From Blastomonas sp. SL216 (lineage in GTDB: Bacteria > Pseudomonadota > Alphaproteobacteria > Sphingomonadales > Sphingomonadaceae): a stretch of DNA of 64,000 nt. This document shows positions 8,123 to 16,002 of the stretch, piece after piece. Numbering within the stretch: the first letter of the stretch is position 1; each line of letters starts with the position of its first letter. The position numbers were made by a program, and so were the translations under genes. The notes under the pieces were generated by a model that searched no databases, was not told the origin of the DNA, and saw only the letters and a list, made by a program, of their open reading frames with translations. The stretch is taken from NCBI GenBank assembly GCA_026625625.1, contig CP113055.1, positions 498,501-562,500 of the forward strand, written 5' to 3'.

Positions 8123-8160
8123 AAAGGGGGCTCTGGGCGCAATGTCCGGAGCCCTTTTTT
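8123..8160 (+). terminator. Rho-independent terminator of the TonB receptor gene
   Basis: GGGCTC and GAGCCC arms (in the 8128-8154 stretch) are separated by a loop and followed by a run of six T residues, about 45 nt after the receptor stop codon. Confidence 0.8.
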
Positions 8161-8163
8161 GAT

Positions 8164-8217
8164 CCTCCCCCAGCTTGCTGGGGCAGGGGGCCGCCCGCGC
8201 AGCGGGTGGTGGAGGGG
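8164..8217. repeat. Palindromic intergenic repeat
   Basis: Two nested hairpins: CTCCCCCAGC/GCTGGGGCAGGGG, then CCGCCCGC/GCGGGTGG, closing with GGAGGGG. The architecture resembles the element at 9271-9336. It probably belongs to a dispersed palindrome family rather than being a second terminator. Confidence 0.45.
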
Positions 8218-8406
8218 AAGCGTCCGGGTATCCTATCCACCCCAAAGCACAATCCCGCTCATACGGAGCGGCGAATGTCGGCTATAGGGCTTTGCAGGAA
8301 AAAACCTGCCGTTCTGCAATCGACTCCCTTCTTGCCGCTCTATAAACCTAGGTGTTGGCCCAAATGCGGGCATTTGGAATTGGCCGATGGATTATAGGCG
8401 CGAAGC

Positions 8407-8961
8407 TTAGCTGTCCCGAAACTTCTGAACGGCTATCCAGATATAGAGGCCAAAGAACGCACCGCTTCCGATGAGCCAAGCCCATGTCTTGAGATCGCGT
8501 TCCGGCGAGTTGAACGATCCTAGGAATGCGACGCCGCTGAACAGGAGCGCAAAGATAATAAAGCGCCAATTGAGCATGGCGCGAGCTTGACGCCGCGCTT
8601 CTGAAGCCGGTCTTGGGGGTGCTATAGTGGGCCGGCCCCGAACGAGGCGACGCGGGGCAAAGCTGGCCCAGATTAGCCACGCTGATATACCGATCACGCA
8701 TGCTGCAACCATGATCGAGTTCGACCAATCCGGCAGTGACAATAATTTTGAGGTGACGGTCCAAACGAAGACCGCCAGCATCACAATGCCCACTACCATC
8801 CAAATACCGCGCCGCCCTGCTACTTTACGCCAGCTTTCGGTCAGTCGTTCATATTCGTCAGCAGTTACAAGCTTACCACCGCTCTTCATCGAAGGGTAAT
8901 AAAGATATCCCCCGTCTATAGGCGTAAATTGCTTCGTGAACACACTAATCGGATCAAACAC
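8407..8961 (-). CDS. Hypothetical membrane protein with four predicted transmembrane segments
   Basis: 184 residues if translation begins at the GTG at 8961, which is preceded by a strong purine-rich ribosome site (GGGGGG) about 5 nt upstream; the resulting N-terminus is FDPISVFTKQFTPID. The open frame extends to 9114 but that part is without a signal or domain. Hydrophobic stretches lie at roughly residues 50-70, 80-100, 130-150 and 160-178, with charged RRLVRGRP and SEARRQAR segments between. I recognise no functional domain. The gene is convergent to the TBDR terminator region and stands alone; its role is unknown. Confidence 0.65.
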   Translation of the reverse strand: MFDPISVFTKQFTPIDGGYLYYPSMKSGGKLVTADEYERLTESWRKVAGRRGIWMVVGIVMLAVFVWTVTSKLLSLPDWSNSIMVAACVIGISAWLIWASFAPRRLVRGRPTIAPPRPASEARRQARAMLNWRFIIFALLFSGVAFLGSFNSPERDLKTWAWLIGSGAFFGLYIWIAVQKFRDS

Positions 8962-9149
8962 CCAAGTCCCCCCTGCCGCCGAGCATTGCGCGTGGATAAT
9001 GCGTTGCACAGGTGTTAAGGCGCGATGATGGCCGAAAGCAAGTGAGCCTGAGGGGCCGCATGCCAAGCGTCCATTCCAAAAGCAGCCTTTCTGCAATCCA
9101 CCCATTCCCGTCATTTGCGCTGCCCCCGCGCTTCGCCAGAACCTGCCGT

Positions 9150-9258
9150 CACACTGAACCCTTCGACGGTGCTCAGGACAGGCTTGTTTCAGGGTCCATT
9201 TATCCCCGCGTACCTTCGGTTTATCCGGCGCGATGGATACTGAAACGCGTTCAGCCTG
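9150..9258. repeat. REP-like inverted repeat region
   Basis: CCTTCGACGG.GCTCAGGACA near 9160-9180 is a variant of the core at 1544. CAGGCTTGTTTCAGGGTCCA (9179-9198) faces ATGGATACTGAAACGCGTTC (9233-9252) followed by AGCCTG as an imperfect inverted repeat. The 8962-9369 gap contains this element and the next, and no convincing gene. Confidence 0.5.
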
Positions 9259-9270
9259 ACGGGCTTTGCT

Positions 9271-9336
9271 CTCTCCCCTTTTGGGGAGAGAAACGAAGGC
9301 TCGGCAGCTTGCTGCCTAGCCGGAGTTGAGAGGGGC
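9271..9336. repeat. Palindromic intergenic repeat
   Basis: CTCTCCCCTTTTGGGGAGAG (9271-9290) is a near-perfect hairpin, followed by GGCAGCTTGCTGCC and a closing GAGAGGGG. The pattern is like the element at 8164-8217. It lies just downstream of the serine hydrolase gene and could also stop its transcript. Confidence 0.5.
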
Positions 9337-9369
9337 GAGCGCGCGGTGTCTGATATCAACGGAGCCTGA

Positions 9370-10590
9370 TCAGGTGCAGGTCTCGCCATCAAACACAATC
9401 GCACGCACCTTGCGCATCATTTCCATGGCCACTGGCGGATCGCGATTGGCCATGATCACAATCGTCATTTGATCATCCGGAAATGTCGCAGTCTCGACAT
9501 TCACCCCCAAAGTCCCGCCATTGTGGCCCGTCCATCGGTGCCCGTTGTAATTGCCAACCGCAAAGCCGAGGCCATGCGACACCGCAGGTCTGTTGGGACC
9601 AGCAGGAGCCACCTCAATCTGCGGGGAAATGAGAAGATCACGCATGGCGGCACTGGTCAGCTTTCCTGACATCAGAGCCGCAAAAAAACGCTGCATATCG
9701 GCTGCGGTGCTATAGGCGCCGCCCGCCGAATTGCCGACAAGTGCTGCTTCCACGGCGGGACGAAGCGGACCGGGCGGCGGCATCTGCATGCCATTCGGCC
9801 CGCCAGGCGTTCCCGGTGGTGGTCCGGGGGGCGGCCCCGGTGGTCCAGCATGCTGGCCGGGTGCGCTGCCAGGGGGCGGGGGCAGCATTTCAGGCATATT
9901 GGTCATCCCGACGGCGCGATTGGCCTTATCGGCTGGCAGGATGCTCGAAGCGGTCATCCCCGATGGCGCAAAGATATGCTGCTGGAGATAGGCCTCAAAG
10001 CTCTCACCGCTGACACGCTCAACCATCAGGCCCAGCAGGAGAAAGCCGGAGTTTGAATATTGGAACCGCGAGCCGGGCGTGAATTGCGGGACGTCGCGCA
10101 CGACCAGAGGTTTCAGATCGGAAAGGCTTCTCGCTGCCTGAAGAGCCGACAGATTGTCCGGCGTGAAGAAGTTGCCGAGCCCGCTGCTATGGGTCAGCAA
10201 CTGACGGACGGTCACTGCTCCAGCTTCGGTCGTCAGGCCATCGACATGAATCTTGATGGGATCGTCCAAACCGATCTTGCCCGCATCGACCAGTTGGGCC
10301 ACCGCGACCGCCGTGAACATTTTGCTGGCTGATCCCAGATTGAACCTGGCATCGCTTGCGATGGCGGCGCTCCCGTCCCCGGCCATCAGGCCCTGCGTAA
10401 AGGATACAGCGCCGCCTTGCCGCGATACTGCAATGACGCCAGAGAAAGACGAAGGGGCTGCAACGCCCGCCAGGCACGCGCGCAACGCATCGTCGTCCAG
10501 CGCTTGTGCGGTGGCGGTGGCACCAGCCCCCGGACAGGCCAGCACTGCCGTGATGAGCATGGCTGAAATCGGTCGAATCAAACGCACCAT
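9370..10590 (-). CDS. Serine hydrolase, beta-lactamase/class C-like family
   Basis: 406 residues from the ATG at 10590, which has GGGAGA about 4 nt upstream; a GTG 12 nt earlier is less likely. A signal peptide ends near GATATAQA. The penicillin-binding fold motifs are present: SASK (Ser87, Lys90), YSN (Tyr178, Asn180) and HNGG near the C-terminus. Such exported proteins are esterases, DD-peptidases or lactamases, and the substrate cannot be told from sequence. A Pro/Gly-rich insert of about 39 residues (237-275) interrupts the fold after SSILPADKANRAVG. The gene is divergent from a winged-helix regulator, which may control it. No relation to the sulfoquinovose cluster is evident. Confidence 0.88.
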   Translation of the reverse strand: MVRLIRPISAMLITAVLACPGAGATATAQALDDDALRACLAGVAAPSSFSGVIAVSRQGGAVSFTQGLMAGDGSAAIASDARFNLGSASKMFTAVAVAQLVDAGKIGLDDPIKIHVDGLTTEAGAVTVRQLLTHSSGLGNFFTPDNLSALQAARSLSDLKPLVVRDVPQFTPGSRFQYSNSGFLLLGLMVERVSGESFEAYLQQHIFAPSGMTASSILPADKANRAVGMTNMPEMLPPPPGSAPGQHAGPPGPPPGPPPGTPGGPNGMQMPPPGPLRPAVEAALVGNSAGGAYSTAADMQRFFAALMSGKLTSAAMRDLLISPQIEVAPAGPNRPAVSHGLGFAVGNYNGHRWTGHNGGTLGVNVETATFPDDQMTIVIMANRDPPVAMEMMRKVRAIVFDGETCT

Positions 10591-10617
10591 TTTGTCTCCC
10601 ACAGAGGTTCAGCAGCT

Positions 10618-10647
10618 TTGACGGGCACCAACTTCAAATTCTATAGA
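10618..10647 (+). promoter_or_regulatory. Candidate sigma70-type promoter for the winged-helix regulator
   Basis: TTGACG (10618-10623) and TATAGA (10642-10647) are separated by 18 bp. This would give a leader of roughly 40 nt before the ATG at 10697, which has a perfect AGGAGG ribosome site. Confidence 0.45.
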
Positions 10648-10696
10648 TGGTCTTGAACTAGCAGGTTTGTTGAATGGTCAGCCCAGGAGGCAGTCG

Positions 10697-11269
10697 ATGC
10701 GTGAACATATGCATGTAACGGAGCGAGCAGCGGCCGCAGCCTTTGCATCGCCCCGTCAGCGCAAGACCATACAAACTCTGATAGCGGGGGAGATGTCGAT
10801 GACCGAACTGGCATCGGCCACCGAGCTCCCGCTCAGCCTGCTACACTATCATGTCTCGCAATGTATGCGACTGGGCCTGGTCGAGATCACGCGAGAGCAG
10901 CCCCGGTCCGGGCGGGCGGTGAAATTCTATCGTGCGGTCGCCAAATCCTTCTTTGTGGCCGCCGATCTCATCGACGAAATGCCGGGGACAGCATTCACAC
11001 GGAAACTGCGGAACCTGCTTGATCAGAATTTGAACAGGTCACTGCAGGGGATTTGCTTCAAACATGATGGCGTTCGTCCCCGCGCCGAGCTTGTGACTGA
11101 TCCCGACCAGCAGAAGGATGCCGTTGAACTATGGCTCGACGTCGGTCTGACGCGAGCCGATGCGGCCCGGCTGCGACAGGAACTGAAAGCCCTGATGGAC
11201 CGCTATCGCGCATGCGAAAGCGCTGCAAGTCCGCGCTATCTGCTGCACGTTGCAGCGGTCAAACTCTGA
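10697..11269 (+). CDS. ArsR-like winged-helix transcriptional regulator
   Basis: 190 residues. The start ATG at 10697 is chosen for the AGGAGG 6-7 nt upstream; two upstream TTG codons extend the frame but lack such a site. Residues of about 15-80 form a winged helix (RQRKTIQTLIAGEMSMTELA, then LPLSLLHYHVSQCMRLGLVE and RAVKFYRAV), as in ArsR-type repressors. The C-terminal half resembles ligand or oligomerisation regions but is not a domain I can name; no metal-binding Cys motif is seen. It is divergent from the serine hydrolase gene and a plausible regulator of it (inference from orientation). Confidence 0.82.
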   Translation: MREHMHVTERAAAAAFASPRQRKTIQTLIAGEMSMTELASATELPLSLLHYHVSQCMRLGLVEITREQPRSGRAVKFYRAVAKSFFVAADLIDEMPGTAFTRKLRNLLDQNLNRSLQGICFKHDGVRPRAELVTDPDQQKDAVELWLDVGLTRADAARLRQELKALMDRYRACESAASPRYLLHVAAVKL

Positions 11270-11292
11270 TCCCGCCGACAACCTCGATACCC

Positions 11293-12519
11293 TCACTCCG
11301 CCGCCAGCTTCAACCTTGGGATCATCACCTGGATGAACGCCAGCGCGACCAGATACGCGCTGCCGCAGATCGCGAACAGGGGCACATATCCCATGCCGCT
11401 GCCCAGCGAATAGCCGGCAAACTCGATGATGGCGGTGCCCGACAAATTGCCCGCGACTGCGCCCAGCGCGATGACGCTGGCGACGCGGGTGGCGGGGATG
11501 ATGTCGGCGGTCATGCCGAAGACATTGGTCGAAAAGCCCTGATGCGCGAACAGGCCGAGGCCGATCAGCACCGCTGCGATCCACGGATTTCCGGTCTGGA
11601 GCGAGAGCGGCATGGCGAGCACCACCAGCGCATAGAACAGCATCGAGGTCTTGCGCGCGGCGTTGACGGTCATGCCCCGGCTCAGCAGGATCGGATACAG
11701 GCCTCCGGACGTGATCGCGCCCAATGCGGCCAGCGTGAAGATGATCGCGATCGGCCAACCCAAGTCGCCCTGGGAAAGCCCGAACTGGCGGTTGAAGAAA
11801 TCGGGCATCCAGAACAGCACGAACCACCATACCGCATCGATGCAGAATTTCGCGCCGATCACGGTCCAGGTCTTGCGGTCGGAGAGCAGCACGCCCCAGG
11901 GCACCGGCGACCGCTCCGGAATGTCGCCGATCGGCTTGAGGTTCCGCGTGCCCCACCACCAGCCGGCGAGCCAGAAGAAGCCGAGCGCGCCGGTGACCCA
12001 GAATGCCGCCTGCCAGCCGAACGCCAGCGCAAAGGGCGGGATCAGCAAGGGGGTGAGGATCGCGCCGATATTGGGCGCGGTGTTGATCAGGCCGATGGCG
12101 ACACTGCGCTGCGCGACGGGCAGGTACATGGCCGCCGCCTTCAGCCCCGCAGGCGTGCTGACCGATTCGCCCGCCGCCAGCACGATCCGCGCGGCGACGA
12201 ATTGCTGCACGGTCTGCGCCAGCGCGTGCGCCATTCCGGCGGCACTCCACACCGTGACCGCGATGGCATAAGCGACGCGCACGCCGAGGCGATCAACGAA
12301 CCAGCCGACGAACAGCAAGGTGCCTGCCGCGGCAATCTGGAAGGAGGAGCCGAGATGCGCGTAATCGGCATCCGACCAGCCGAATTCGGCCTCCAATGTC
12401 GGTTTCAGCAGCGCGAGCACCTGCCGGTCGACATAGTTGAGCGCATTGCCCAGGAAGAGCAGGACGACCAGCGCGATTGCCGCGCCGCGTGCCATGCCCT
12501 GATGCCGTGCCTCGTCCAT
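11293..12519 (-). CDS. MFS transporter, ACS/hexuronate (ExuT-like) family
   Basis: 408 residues from the ATG at 12519, preceded by GGGAGGAAG; the open frame runs further upstream without similarity. Twelve hydrophobic segments are expected. The signatures NYVDRQVLALLKPTL in TM1 and WFVDRLGVRVAYA after TM2 are typical of anion:cation symporters for sugar acids in sphingomonads. Substrates in this family are hexuronates, galactonate and similar anionic sugars. An anionic sugar such as sulfoquinovose would suit it, and no other inner-membrane carrier is visible near the SQ cluster, but the gene lies 6 kb away and this link is speculative. It converges on the ArsR-like gene with only 23 bp between stops. 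Confidence 0.85.
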   Translation of the reverse strand: MDEARHQGMARGAAIALVVLLFLGNALNYVDRQVLALLKPTLEAEFGWSDADYAHLGSSFQIAAAGTLLFVGWFVDRLGVRVAYAIAVTVWSAAGMAHALAQTVQQFVAARIVLAAGESVSTPAGLKAAAMYLPVAQRSVAIGLINTAPNIGAILTPLLIPPFALAFGWQAAFWVTGALGFFWLAGWWWGTRNLKPIGDIPERSPVPWGVLLSDRKTWTVIGAKFCIDAVWWFVLFWMPDFFNRQFGLSQGDLGWPIAIIFTLAALGAITSGGLYPILLSRGMTVNAARKTSMLFYALVVLAMPLSLQTGNPWIAAVLIGLGLFAHQGFSTNVFGMTADIIPATRVASVIALGAVAGNLSGTAIIEFAGYSLGSGMGYVPLFAICGSAYLVALAFIQVMIPRLKLAAE

Positions 12520-12650
12520 CGCGCTTCCTCCCGTTGCACGCGCCTGTCCACGGCGCTTCATGCTTGCACGATAGCCGCTCGCGCGCGTAAGAAAAGCCCT
12601 ATATGACACCGAAGGACATATCCGGGCATCGGGCAGGGGAGGGCTGAGCA

Positions 12651-13754
12651 TTGAAGCGGCAGGAGATTGACTGGGATTCGCTGCCCGCAGCAGGTGACCT
12701 GTTCGGCGAAATGTATCTGGCGGATGTCACGCCGCAGCCAGCCGCCGATGCCGCACCAGAGGCGGCCAAGCCGCGCGACACTATCTTCCAGGGGCTGGCC
12801 ATCTGCGCGATTGCTGCAGGCGCGGCCGCATGGCTTTCCGAACATTACAACTTCCCGATCATCCTGCTCGGGTTGCTGATCGGGCTGTCGCTGAGCTTCG
12901 TCGCGCGCGATCCGCGCAGCCACAAGGGGCTCGATTTCGCCTCGCGCACCTGTCTGCGCTTCGGAGTTGTGCTCCTGGGGTTGCAGGTGACCTTCGCGCA
13001 GATCGGGTCGCTGGGCGTGCAGCCCTTTGCCGCGCTCGCCGCGATCATGACGGTGACCTTCCTCGCTGGGATTCTCGGCGCGCGGCTGGTTGGTCAGTCC
13101 AACTATACCGGCATTCTGGCAGGCGGTGCGACCGCGATCTGCGGGGCCAGCGCGGCAATGGCGCTCTACGGCATTATCGGGCGCGAGCGGCTCAACCAGT
13201 CGCAATTCGCGATCACGCTCGTCGTCGTGTCGCTGGCCAGCGCGCTTGCGATGTCGCTCTACCCGATTCTCGCGGAATATCTGGGCCTGAGCGACCAGCA
13301 GGCGGGGTTCCTGATTGGCGCATCGATCCATGATGTCGCGCAGGCCATCGGCGGCGGCTATGCGTTTTCGGAAGCCGCGGGCAGCTATGCCGCCATCGTC
13401 AAGCTGTCGCGCGTGGCGATGCTGGCACCCGTGGTCATCATCACGGGGCTGGCCATAGGCAATGCCGATCAGGCCGAAGGGAGCCCCTTGTGGAAGCGGC
13501 TGGCGCTGCCCTGGTTCATCGTCGCCTTCTTTGGCGTGGTGTTGCTCAATTCGCTGGTCGCCATGCCCGAACCGGTGCGCGATTCGGCGCTCAGCCTTTC
13601 GAAAGGCCTGCTGCTGATCGCGGTGATCGCCACCGCGATGCGCAGCCGCATGGACCTGTTGCTCGAAACCGGAATTCGTCCGGCAATCCCGGTGATGATC
13701 GCGACATTGACCAGCCTCGCCGCCTCGTTCGCGGTGGTGATGCTGCTCTTTTAA
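12651..13754 (+). CDS. YeiH-family putative sulfate exporter
   Basis: 367 residues; a TTG start at 12651 is supported by GGAGGG seven nt upstream and by lack of a better ATG before residue 21. About ten transmembrane segments begin near residue 45. The family signature GGATAICGASAA (158-169) is clear, as are IGASIHDVAQAIGGGY and the C-terminal MDLLLETG region. Members are annotated as putative sulfate exporters, with little direct proof. Its stop codon interlocks with that of sorB on the other strand (shared TTAA at 13751-13754). Next to a sulfite dehydrogenase, export of sulfate or sulfite is a reasonable role (inference). Confidence 0.85.
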   Translation: MKRQEIDWDSLPAAGDLFGEMYLADVTPQPAADAAPEAAKPRDTIFQGLAICAIAAGAAAWLSEHYNFPIILLGLLIGLSLSFVARDPRSHKGLDFASRTCLRFGVVLLGLQVTFAQIGSLGVQPFAALAAIMTVTFLAGILGARLVGQSNYTGILAGGATAICGASAAMALYGIIGRERLNQSQFAITLVVVSLASALAMSLYPILAEYLGLSDQQAGFLIGASIHDVAQAIGGGYAFSEAAGSYAAIVKLSRVAMLAPVVIITGLAIGNADQAEGSPLWKRLALPWFIVAFFGVVLLNSLVAMPEPVRDSALSLSKGLLLIAVIATAMRSRMDLLLETGIRPAIPVMIATLTSLAASFAVVMLLF

Positions 13755-14110
13755 CCGAAGCGTTCGGCCAGCAGTTTCGCGATCGCCTCGGCATCGGCGG
13801 GCTCGACCGGCGCGCCATAGACCTTGACCATCTTGGTCACCTCGTCGGTCCAGAACTTGTCGCCCATGCCGCGCGGCTGGGTGGTGACATATTCCAGGCT
13901 GTGACAGGCGGTGCAGTTGTTGACCACGACCTCTGCGCCCGCATCCGCAAGCTCGGCAGGAATGGTCTCTTCCGGCAGCTGATAGCTGACCGGCTCTATA
14001 CGTGCTTCGACAACCTGCGGTCCGTTCTCGCTGTCCAGCAGCGACCATGCCGCACCGGCTGCGGCAAGGCCCAGCAGGCCGAGCCCGATGACAAGTCCCT
14101 TGCTCTGCAT
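13751..14110 (-). CDS. sorB: Sulfite dehydrogenase cytochrome c subunit, SorB-like
   Basis: 119 residues: an N-terminal membrane or signal segment (residues 4-24) followed by a short class I cytochrome c with haem motif CTACH (Cys66, Cys69, His70) and a candidate axial Met82 in RGMGDKF. It takes electrons from the molybdenum subunit and passes them to the respiratory chain in the periplasm. The start ATG at 14110 overlaps the sorA stop as TGATG; a GTG three nt upstream is the alternative. The pairing and order with the Mo subunit support the SorAB assignment over a generic cytochrome. Confidence 0.85.
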   Translation of the reverse strand: MQSKGLVIGLGLLGLAAAGAAWSLLDSENGPQVVEARIEPVSYQLPEETIPAELADAGAEVVVNNCTACHSLEYVTTQPRGMGDKFWTDEVTKMVKVYGAPVEPADAEAIAKLLAERFG

Positions 14111-15309
14111 CACACTGCCTCCAGCACGACCGTTTCGGCCACATTGCGCATATAGCCAGCAGGCTGCCAGAGCGGCTCCATCGGCTGAACCTCGCCGCTC
14201 TGGGTCTCTGCGCGCACGCGCAGGGGGTGGCGACCCTTGGCTAGCGTGATGCCGAGCCGCCAGTCGCGGAACGAATAACGGCCCATATCCTCGCCCAGCT
14301 TTGCTTCCTGCCAGTTGCGGCCATTGTCGGGCGAGACCATCACCCGCTTGACCGGATCGCCGCCGCTGAACGCAATGCCGCGCAATTCGGTAGTGCGCCC
14401 GGCACCAATTTTTTCGCCATCGGCATGGCTGGTGATGAAGCTGCGCACGTTGAACCGCGCAATCGGACGGGTCTTGTCGGGCTTGGTGCCCGGCTCGACA
14501 CAGCGGCAGTCATTGTCGGGAATGCGATAGGCGGTCTTCATCCAATACCCGTCAAACTCGGCGTCCACGACATTGATTTCATTAAGGTGCTTGACCCAAT
14601 AGGTGCCGAAATGGCCCGGTACGACCAGGCGCAGCGGATAGCCGTTGAGGAAGGGCAGCTCCTCGCCGTTCATGGCAAAGGCGACCATCACCTCGCCATC
14701 CCGGGCATGGTCGATGTCCAGCGCCTTGACGAAATCGGCAATGCCATCAGCAGGCGGATTGTCGAGCCCGTTGAACGTCACCTGCGCTGCGCCGGGGCGA
14801 ATTCCGGCCTTGTCGAGCAGGTGCTTGAGCGCCACGCCCTGCCAGCGCGCGTTGCCCATCGCGCCATTGCCCAACTGGCCGCCGGCGACGCGCGGAGTGA
14901 CAAAGCCCCGGCTGTTGCCCGAGCACTGGTTCACCGCGACGATCTCGCTCACCGGAAAATCGCGGCGCAGCGAATCGAGCGTCAGCTGCAACGGCTTTTC
15001 GACATGCCCTCCGATGGCCAGGCGGAAGCTGCGCGGATCGATCTCTGTCGGCAGGCCCGACAGGTGATAGCGCACGAAAAAGGCGTCATTGGGCGTCAGC
15101 AGCCCGTCATTGAAGACCGAAAACGGGGTTTCGAGTTGCGGTGGGCGGCTGGTCAGCAGGATCATCGCGCGCTTGCCGGGCAGCTGGACCAGCGGCCGTT
15201 CTCCATTGGCAAAGGGCAGGGTGATGCTGCCGCCACCGCTCTTGGCCGCCGCCCCGATGAGCGCCGCGCCTGCGCCTGCCACGAACAGCCTCCGGTCGAT
15301 CCCGTTCAT
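14110..15309 (-). CDS. sorA: Sulfite dehydrogenase molybdopterin subunit, SorA-like
   Basis: 399 residues. The N-terminus MNGIDRRLFVAGAGAAL is a twin-arginine export signal, which decides the start at 15309 within a longer open frame. The sulfite oxidase fold follows, with the molybdenum-ligand cysteine Cys129 in VNQCSGNSRGF, the conserved LPFLNGYPLRLVVPGHFGTY segment, and a C-terminal dimerisation domain with SPDNGRNWQEAKLG. It oxidises sulfite to sulfate in the periplasm and donates electrons to SorB, whose gene overlaps its stop. Sulfite is the sulfur product expected from the SsuD-like enzyme at 418-1515, so this pair probably detoxifies it and gains energy (inference). A different sulfoxide or protein-repair role (MsrP-like) is less likely given the SorB partner. 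Confidence 0.87.
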   Translation of the reverse strand: MNGIDRRLFVAGAGAALIGAAAKSGGGSITLPFANGERPLVQLPGKRAMILLTSRPPQLETPFSVFNDGLLTPNDAFFVRYHLSGLPTEIDPRSFRLAIGGHVEKPLQLTLDSLRRDFPVSEIVAVNQCSGNSRGFVTPRVAGGQLGNGAMGNARWQGVALKHLLDKAGIRPGAAQVTFNGLDNPPADGIADFVKALDIDHARDGEVMVAFAMNGEELPFLNGYPLRLVVPGHFGTYWVKHLNEINVVDAEFDGYWMKTAYRIPDNDCRCVEPGTKPDKTRPIARFNVRSFITSHADGEKIGAGRTTELRGIAFSGGDPVKRVMVSPDNGRNWQEAKLGEDMGRYSFRDWRLGITLAKGRHPLRVRAETQSGEVQPMEPLWQPAGYMRNVAETVVLEAV

Positions 15310-15380
15310 TTCCGCTCCCATATCCTTCCGCGCCATAGCGCGCATCGCCTTTTTGCGCAGGATGCAGCGTATGTCCACCG

Positions 15381-15950
15381 TTAGTCATAGTCGCGCGCGG
15401 GCAGGAATGCACGATAGCGTTCGCGCCATGCGGCGACCTCGTCGGCGAGGGCGGCAGGCGGCGGGTCACCCGACAGCACGAGCTCGGCAACATCATTTTC
15501 CGGATGCATCAGCATCTTGCGCGCACCGTCGCTGAACCACACCGCGACCAGCTGGTCGCACAGCGAATCGAGCACGCGCGCGGCCATGCCGCTGGCGATC
15601 GCATCGCTGCCGGGAAGCGCCAGCACGGTCAGCGCGATGGCCTCGAACGCGTTGCGCGCTTCTTGGTTGAAGCTGACCGAGACGATCAGGCCCGATCGGT
15701 CTGGCCTCGCCTCTTCGGGCAGCGCCGCCACCCTGCGCCAGGCACAGAACCAGGTGCGGCAGATCGTGGGGCGCACCGCATGGATGCTGCATCCTGTGGG
15801 AGTAAGCTTGGTGCACGGCGTGCCGGCGGGCTTGGCGAAATCCGGCGTATCGACCTTCAGCGTGACGCAGCAGGCGGTGCAACCGCCGCAATCGCGCTCC
15901 GCAAGCACGGGGCCCAGCAGCAGTGTTTCCAGATCCGTATCGCCCGTCAT
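15381..15950 (-). CDS. YkgJ-type cysteine-cluster protein
   Basis: 189 residues from the ATG at 15950; the open frame extends further but lacks family similarity. The N-terminal Cys signature CGGCTACC (residues 21-28) with later GTPCTKL, GCSIHAVRPTICRTWFC is that of the CxxCxxCC zinc or iron-chelating family (YkgJ). The biochemical function of the family is not established. It sits 71 bp upstream of sorA on the same strand and may share its transcript. The C-terminal half has no domain I recognise. Confidence 0.8.
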   Translation of the reverse strand: MTGDTDLETLLLGPVLAERDCGGCTACCVTLKVDTPDFAKPAGTPCTKLTPTGCSIHAVRPTICRTWFCAWRRVAALPEEARPDRSGLIVSVSFNQEARNAFEAIALTVLALPGSDAIASGMAARVLDSLCDQLVAVWFSDGARKMLMHPENDVAELVLSGDPPPAALADEVAAWRERYRAFLPARDYD

Positions 15951-16002
15951 GGCGTCAAGCTGTGGCGGGCAGGGGGGCTGAATGCAAGTGCCCCGGCGTT
16001 GT

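Noticed and set aside
8962-9114. Longer start for the membrane protein at 8407-8961
   Set aside because: The extra 51 residues have no signal peptide or conserved feature and the GTG at 8961 has a strong ribosome site.
13583-13606. REP-like string inside the YeiH-family gene (translated SALSLSKG)
   Set aside because: It resembles the CTTTCGA..CTCAG repeat core, but the translation fits the family at this position and there is no paired arm, so it is probably coincidental.
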